A stretch of DNA of 64,000 bases from Micropterix aruncella. Lineage: Eukaryota > Arthropoda > Insecta > Lepidoptera > Micropterigidae. The number at the start of each line of letters is the position of its first letter. Positions within the stretch are counted from its first letter, which is position 1. Below, piece after piece: positions 58,342 through 64,000 of the stretch. The position numbers and the translations under genes were made by a program. The stretch spans positions 9,463,631 through 9,527,630 of the forward strand of contig OX155955.1 in assembly GCA_944548615.1 (NCBI GenBank). The letters are read 5' to 3'. A model generated the notes under the pieces. That model was not told where the DNA came from and made no database searches. It was given only the letters and a program-made list of their open reading frames with translations.

Positions 58342-58950
58342 CTAGATGACCCGGTGAACTTCGTACCACCTAAAATTGATTTGATTGTAACCCTTCATAA
58401 GCGTTTATTGATCCTAATCAACCTTCCAAATCCAATTCATTGAAATCTATAATATGGCCTAATCATGTACGTTTCGAGTTTCGTTTGGTAATTAAATGTA
58501 AGTCGTTTGTAATTAAAATAAATTTAATGTATTTAATTTACATGATGAAATATAAATGCTTTTTCGACTTCTCCGATTTTTGACTTTTTCGACTTTTTTG
58601 ACTTTTTTTACTTTTTTGACTTTTTTGACTCTTTTGACTTTTTGCACTTTTTAGACTTTTTGAAATGTTACACAATCGCACGGAATGAATTACAGTTATG
58701 GATGGCGCAGCTGTCAAACAATAGGATCGCCGCGAACGCCATCTATTGAAAGTGGCCCATTTCCCAAAATGACCTATTCTGATTTTTTCGATTTTCAGTT
58801 GTTTCTTTTAATTTTTCCTAAATATTTATTTTTTGTATACCACCCCTGAATAAAGGCAAACAAAACAAAAAAAAAATAATTCAAATCGGTCGAGTCATTT
58901 TCGAGATCTAGCGAGACTATCGCACGGCGATTCATTTTTATATATAAGAA
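58342..58950 (+). mobile_element. 'ctag.tgacccgg' family, diverged subfamily copy
   Basis: Starts 'ctagatgacccggtgaactt' and ends 'ttcatttttatatataagaa', with 'caaatcggtcgagtcatttt' before the end, the RTE-like 3' phrase. It carries an internal array of 'cttttttga' units at 58563-58660. No coding frame. Confidence 0.7.
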
Positions 58951-59146
58951 GTTTTTATCGTCAAATCTATCGATATGCCTTAGTAATATAAAAGATATTA
59001 GTTAGGAATAAGAATATCAGCTATCATATTACTACTATTTTAAAAAAGTTACAAATCATCAGCATGGAATATAAATTCAGAATGTTCGAACTCCCTTTTA
59101 CCATAAATTTGGTTTCTTACCAAATTATTGAGATTAACATTTTTAA

Positions 59147-59988
59147 TCCTTTGCCTGCCAATTTTTTTTATGTAGGTTAGATTTAACTGCCGTAGTACAA
59201 ACAAGTGTGCCCGAGAATACTCTAGAAAAACCTATTCATTATGCCAAACCCGATTATACTCAGGCAAAATAATATCACACAAATATTATGATGCTACAAG
59301 TAAGTCAAAATTCTGGTATAAAATGCTAGCTTATACACATAATTCAAATGTTTAACGCCTACAAACTTATTCGACACAAGCTGGAATACCCAAAAAACTT
59401 CAATTATTGGACTTTGAAGAGCAAGTGATTGCGTACTTGAAGGGTGAAAAGTATCAGAGTTTTTTTGGCAGGTACATTGTGTACTACATCTACTGAAATA
59501 CGAGCAAACGAACAGCGGCAACGACATTACTTGGGGCCTATTCCGCCTATTGACAAAAAGGCTAAGGCCGCACAAGTTTGCACTGTATGTGCTAAGGAAA
59601 AGAAACGCAAAGAAAACAGATATTTTGGCCCACTTGGTCCAAGCAAGCCCACCCTCTGCGTAGAGAATTGTTTCCGGATTCAACATTTACAAATGTTTTC
59701 TAATTTTGAAAATAATTTGAGAAGGAAACTTCAGTTTTAGTTCGATATTTTGAGATGAAACATTTGTTTACTGATTTAGTCATATTTTTTTTGCCGTACT
59801 TAATTACAAAAAAATATTCTAACTTTTTGTTTTATTTAAATCATAACCCTACAAAATACTGCAAGTCAATAACTGCCAAAATAACTGTTTTCATATGAAA
59901 ACTCCTTTAAGTCGCCCGAGAATACTCGTGGTTGGCATTAGTGATATAACGACAAACCCGAGGTAACTCAAGCTTTGCGGTTAAAGGG
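59147..59988 (+). mobile_element. piggyBac-like transposon, internally deleted
   Basis: TTAA duplications at 59143-59146 and 59989-59992 flank the 842-bp element. Its ends are TCCTTTGCCTGCCAA (left) and CCCTTTAACCGCAAAG (from the right), similar inverted ends of the CCCTTT-type. It keeps only the C-terminal exon of a transposase. 'cccgagaatactc' occurs near both ends. Confidence 0.88.
59444..59740 (+). pseudogene. piggyBac transposase C-terminal cysteine-rich region
   Basis: The frame reads 'RHYLGPIPPIDKKAKAAQVC', then 'TVCAKEKKRKENRYFGPLGP' and 'SKPTLCVENCFRIQH', the C-terminal cysteine-rich domain that binds element ends in piggyBac transposases. In relatives the 'Y-x-C-x2-C-P' pair sits where this copy has 'YFGPLGP', so two zinc ligands are replaced by Gly. 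The DDD catalytic core is absent. It cannot be an active enzyme. Confidence 0.85.
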
Positions 59989-60206
59989 TTAAATTGGTCC
60001 GCCCCAAGGCTTTTGATTTCCGCTGGAGTTCTGTTGTAGATACTCAAATTTTGGTAAATAAAATTATATCGCACTTTGCTAAGTCGCTGTCGGTGTTCTG
60101 TGAAGATTGGATTTATTAACTTTATTGGCACGGATTCACACGTCGGTTTAAACAGCTGTAACAAGCAAATGTTGCTGCTGTATACCAAGTAATATAGGAA
60201 AACCAA
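59989..60206 (-). pseudogene. LINE reverse transcriptase C-terminal fragment, upstream piece
   Basis: Reads 'FKPTCESVPIKLINPIF', 'YNFIYQNLSIYNRTPAEIKS' (the 'IYN-LP-EIK' box of CR1-like LINE C-termini) and reaches 'LGADQF' exactly at the TTAA target. In the piece beyond the insertion (59146 downward) the frame goes on with 'KNVNLNNLVRNQIYGKREF'. Confidence 0.75.
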
Positions 60207-60479
60207 AGCGTTTTAGACATTAGAATTACTGTGATCCAAACAATTTGTATTAGGAGTTTGGCGTTGGGAGTTAGTTTCCCGTTGGATATAGCTTAATTTG
60301 AGTGAAGAACAGAATGCGGCTATTGTTTATTGATGACGAGTTACTCTGCAACTTTAACGAAAGAATGTAGAATGCTAATTTTACCATCACCTCATGTGAT
60401 AAATCGTGGATATAGCGATAATTGAAACTCGAAAGTAAGTGTCAATCGGCTGTTTAAACGTAGTCCGTTCTCGAAATAT
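60207..60479. other. non-coding stretch, nothing recognised
   Basis: Probably the flank between the LINE and the mariner relic. Confidence 0.4.
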
Positions 60480-60906
60480 CGATGAAAACGGTCAAATCGT
60501 TCGTTTCAGTCGAGGACGTATCCAAAATTCCGTTACAAAAACAGAGAAGAGTTACCACAGATTGGTACAAAAAAAAGTCCGTTACATATAGCGGCTCTAG
60601 TCTAGCACGAGGCCATTTGATTTTCTTTCTCATGTGCAGTTTTGACGAGGTTGTGTTTAATCTGTGTAAGCATTTTTGAGACTGTGGTCGAGAGCTCAAG
60701 AAGATTGCAGCGGAGGGTATACCACTTTATGTTTGCCCGAAAATAATACTCGAACCCTGTAGGGGCAACCTGAAGCATTGCATAGCCTCTATCATGATAA
60801 TGCGATTTCTTACACCGATCGGAAAACTAATGTGTTTTGGGAGCAGGTAAACATCGAGTTGATAGATCATCCTCCGAACAGCCGCAGCGATTTTAGACCC
60901 CGATGA
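60480..60906 (+). pseudogene. mariner/Tc1-like transposase relic
   Basis: The clearest part, 60790-60906, reads 'YHDNAISYTDRKTNVFWEQV' then 'NIELIDHPPNSRSDF', a decayed form of the mariner block with 'HDNA', 'NIELL-HPPYSPDLAP'. The second catalytic Asp (in HDNA) is visible. Upstream, 'EDVSKIPLQKQRRVTTDWY' lies in another frame and is only possibly related. Ends and inverted repeats were not found. Confidence 0.6.
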
Positions 60907-61335
60907 AGCAGTAAAATAAAGCTTAGTTAAAATATTTCGGTGGCCTTCCGTATAAGGTTAGATTATATCTCTTCGGGCAGAAGGTCTCCTATTCTGGATC
61001 TATTGGCATTTTTTTTATTACGTTTCTTAACTCTTCTAGTATCTGTTTTAGTGTGTAGATTTGTTTGATTTCAATAAGTGCAGATGCAATTTCTCTTTTT
61101 AGTCTTACTAATACGAGCGATTCTCAAATTCTGTTAAAAATAACATCTGTTGTCGCTTTATCTCTTGCTATTATGATAATCCCTTTTGCATTACTGACGA
61201 CTTAATTTCGTTATCCTGACCTAGCTGCTACTCTTTTATTTCCTAGTTCGAGGTTCGCAGAATTTTATCAAATAATAGAATCTATCGATGTATCAGCGGG
61301 GAACATCCTTTTACTCCTTTATCTTTATTTACCAT
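60907..61335. other. non-coding stretch, nothing recognised
   Basis: No gene or repeat recognised. Confidence 0.4.
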
Positions 61336-61349
61336 TGCCGTTTATTGCA
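61336..61349. repeat. 14-bp target duplication of family A, left
   Basis: TGCCGTTTATTGCA, identical to 62022-62035. Confidence 0.88.
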
Positions 61350-62021
61350 AGGGAGTTAATGGGCCCTTGCTGAGTTGGCCACGAAGACCCATTCTGTTTC
61401 AGGGTCGGTCACACTCACGGGTCAACACCCATCCGATGGCCTCCACGCATGGGGTGCGAGCCTGGGTAGGACACTGGGTCAACCAGTCTCCCCTGGGAAT
61501 CAATCCTCTGGCGCTCCTGGTCGGTCTGCGCACCGAGCGGCGCAAGCCAATCGATTGTGCTCTCCGACTAACAATCGGGGGAGTCTGGGAACTGTATTGT
61601 TTCCTATAGAGCGGGGGTAGTTGTCTACCTTACGGCGACTGCTCTTGAAATGACCATTGGCCATCCGATCCCGGTTCAGAGTCGGGCAAAGGACGCCTTG
61701 GTCCGCGAAAGATTCGGTGCACTCCGTTTCACCGCTTCGTAAGGGAGAGGACCGCGCAAGCGACCTCGAACTCGGAACCAATCGAGAGACCGGAGAAATC
61801 TGGTCACAATTGGAAGTGAGGGCGCGAGTATCTCGAGCCCGCCGGGTTTATTCCTGGCTCACTCGCGGTAAGGCGTTGGACTCTCACGGGTTGTGACGTA
61901 GCTGGACGTAGAATTGTACTGTCCAAAGTCTTCTACGTTCACTGCAGGGCGACAGAACGACTAATCGTTAAAACGTCCTGTGGTGACGGGCTCGCCCGTT
62001 GTAGTCGACACCGCAAGAAGA
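61350..62021 (+). mobile_element. family A retroposon, monomer
   Basis: The 672-bp copy is GC-rich against an AT-rich background and flanked by exact 14-bp direct repeats. Order of landmarks: 'gagttggccacgaagaccca', 'cacgggtcaacacccatcc', 'gtttcctatagagcgggggt', 'ccgcttcgtaagggagagga', 'cgcggtaaggcgttgga', and the 3' stem 'gacgggctcgcccgttgtag' before 'tcgacacc'. Several frames are open on both strands because stops are rare at this base composition; none shows a known domain. Confidence 0.82.
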
Positions 62022-62035
62022 TGCCGTTTATTGCA
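62022..62035. repeat. 14-bp target duplication of family A, right
   Basis: TGCCGTTTATTGCA, identical to 61336-61349. Confidence 0.88.
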
Positions 62036-64000
62036 TATTTTAGGCGAATATAAAAAAGGGAATGCTCCTAAACAAAGAATAATGCCTATGTCTCTATCAC
62101 CTACCTACATAAAATGTAGCAATTTAAATATCTCAATGGATAGTATTAGTGTAACTAGTGACTATACTATGGAAGAGCTTCTATGTATATTACTTTTTTT
62201 TTGCAGCGTCTGTAGTTTTATTACGTAGTCTTTGCTATTTGTGTACAATATTTTGATTATCACTTTGTATATTTATTTTATTACGTATTGCTACAATAGA
62301 CCTATTACTGTTACTATTATTATATGCAAGCAGTACTTACCGCCTTATTTTTATATGCAAGCAGTACTATATGCCTCGCATATATAACAAAACAACATGT
62401 ATACAAAAAAAATACCGCGACTACCAACCGACTCCAATATTCATTCATACGCGAAAGAAAGAGGACGTCATTTCAAAGAGCGACTGAGTACTAAGGTTTG
62501 AAATAGCTTTCTTTGTAAAGCTAACCTATATTACAATAAATTGCCATTATAAATCAGGTGCCATGGAGAGATTTACCTTAAGAAAAAAGTACAGTGTATT
62601 TTAATTAAAAATCCAATTAGCGACATTAAGGATTTTGCCAATATTGTTTTTTTAGTTTTCTTGGCTTATTTTTATTCTTTATTATTTCTTTAATTGACTA
62701 TTATATCTTTGTCAATTTTTATTCTATCTATTGGCAATTGACTCTTATTATTATGCCTATTTTGTTAATATTTGTATTTTTACTGTCCATATGACAATTT
62801 GTCAAATTATCAAAAGTTCGAATTGATTATTAGTAATATTATCCATGTTATGATTTGTGAAATTATTAAAGAATTTGATTGAAAATATCAGAAACCCTGA
62901 AAACCTGCACTTAAATGTTCAACCTTATTGTATGAAACCTCATAATGTAGGTACTTATACATACTATATGTACCTACATTTTGGTTAATTTTGACTCTAC
63001 CTAGTGTAGGAGTTAGGAACTGGTTTATTAATAAAAATTTTAAAAAATACGTAACATTTCGACTTCTGAAATTTATCAAATTTTCAAATTCCGCTCTACT
63101 CAACAATTCAGAGATAAAAGAAAGACTCACTCACGATGTATTAAAAAATAGTATCGTCCATGTAATGTAACAAAGTGTTGAGTATGAACCTGGAATATCC
63201 ACAGCATCATCATTATTAGCAATAAAAGCAATGACAAAGTTGCTCCGAAATCAAATATAGCGAGCGCAGTCGATGATTTGTTGTTGGTGTCATTCACTCC
63301 CTCGTGATCGCGGGTCGGAAGTGAGGAGGAGACGAATCTTCCTTCAGTCTCAGACGGCGGCGCCACAGATTAATAAGTGAGTTGCGTGTATTAACCACAG
63401 ATGTGACACGAACGACATATCGCCCGAACGACGACTTTCTCGGGTCCGGACCTCCGCGTTAAGAGGAGATGCATTTAAAGATCCTTCGAAACTAAAAATG
63501 CAAAATTGTGTTTTACAACATAAAAAGCAAAATATATAATTTTAAAAGAGATAAGTAGAATATGTTAAAGCATGGAACCAGTTTTTTGAAACCTGAAGAT
63601 AACTATTTTAGACCTAATTTATAGACCATACTTATATAGGTACAACATAATTATGCAGCTACTAAATTTCTGCAGAATAGTAACTAAAATTATGACTTGG
63701 TCCATCCGGCCATGATTATGATCAAAGGAAATCAATACTTTAAAATTATTGTAGTGACATTTATTTCAAATTATAAATTGATATTAATGCAAATATGTAA
63801 ATAAAATTTATAATTTAAATAAATACCTCTATTTTGATTTTAATAGACTTAAGTGGTTTTAAATGATTAAAATTTCCTGTGATCATCATGCTGCCTGGAT
63901 GAACTGTCATAATTTGAGTTACTAATTCTCACGAAATTTAGTTCTTACATAATTGGTAACGTACATAAGTGGAACCTTGTTATAAAAAATAACTCCTAAA
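62036..64000. other. AT-rich stretch, nothing recognised
   Basis: A palindrome 'aatgtaggtac...gtacctacatt' lies at 62944-62980, and 'tatatgcaagcagtact' is repeated near 62322 and 62352. A GC-richer patch at 63240-63470 holds no ATG-initiated frame. No gene recognised to the window end. Confidence 0.45.

Larger units (their letters stand above)
58960..60206 (-). mobile_element. CR1-like LINE 3' end, split by a piggyBac insertion
   Basis: The LINE reads on the minus strand in two pieces, 59989-60206 and about 58960-59146, separated by the piggyBac element. Removing that element and one TTAA restores an open frame across the junction. Confidence 0.75.

Noticed and set aside
61367..61896. Several frames of 79-93 codons in family A at 61.4 kb
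   Set aside because: Open on both strands at once because of GC-rich composition; copies elsewhere interrupt them.
63127..63366. Possible small membrane protein with a hydrophobic 'LLLLLIMMML' stretch
   Set aside because: No ATG start: a TAA immediately precedes the GTG used as start, and no splice acceptor lies between. Hydrophobicity comes from 'aataataat'-type sequence.

Overview
The window looks like nuclear DNA of an insect, most probably a moth or butterfly. It is AT-rich, has no prokaryotic gene packing, carries spliced genes with GT-AG introns, and is dominated by repeats of types common in lepidopteran genomes: CR1/Jockey-like, R1-like and RTE-like LINEs, Penelope, PIF/Harbinger, hAT, piggyBac and mariner relics, and elements that open with 'ctagctgacccg' and close with 'attagtatagat'. 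The taxon is an inference from this composition.

Only one gene looks like a true host gene: a two-exon MADF-BESS protein on the + strand (exon 1 at 44224-44377, exon 2 at 47327-47892, about 239 residues). Its exons join in phase, it has a GC-rich 5' flank with a TATA-like box, and two AATAAA signals follow the stop. Its 2.9 kb intron has a LINE 3' end starting within a few bases of the splice donor.

Layout. 0-8.5 kb: short repeats; a nearly complete 2.2 kb PIF/Harbinger element (2083-4271) with a four-exon DDE transposase and the first exon of its Myb/SANT-like partner; a LINE 3' end (5193-6432, minus); an internally deleted hAT with 8-bp target duplication (6712-7536). 8.5-19.3 kb: simple repeats, three copies of the 'ctagctgacccg' family, an R1-like LINE 3' half (13407-14272) beside a 163-bp TA tract, and Penelope 3' ends folded into a palindrome at 17.4 kb. 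19.3-30.6 kb: two copies of a foldback repeat with 39-bp hairpin arms, a dimer of an unrecognised GC-rich retroposon (family A, 25502-26758), a Penelope tail and a tandem duplication. 31-36.5 kb: a CR1-like LINE end, a truncated family A copy, and two Penelope copies head to head (33654-36482), one with a 600-codon reverse transcriptase/GIY-YIG frame. 36.5-52.8 kb: palindromes, the host gene, two piggyBac-like MITEs, another inverted-repeat element and LINE ends. 53-64 kb: two family A copies each flanked by a 14-bp direct repeat, a piggyBac remnant inserted in a LINE frame at TTAA, a mariner relic, then sequence with nothing recognisable.

The mobile genes do not form a pathway; they are independent insertions of different ages, several nested or abutting. 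The most original observation is family A: at least four copies (three monomeric or truncated, one dimeric), with target duplications of about 14 bp, no A-tail and no recognisable protein, whose 3' end folds into a small stem, in some copies with a TTCG loop.
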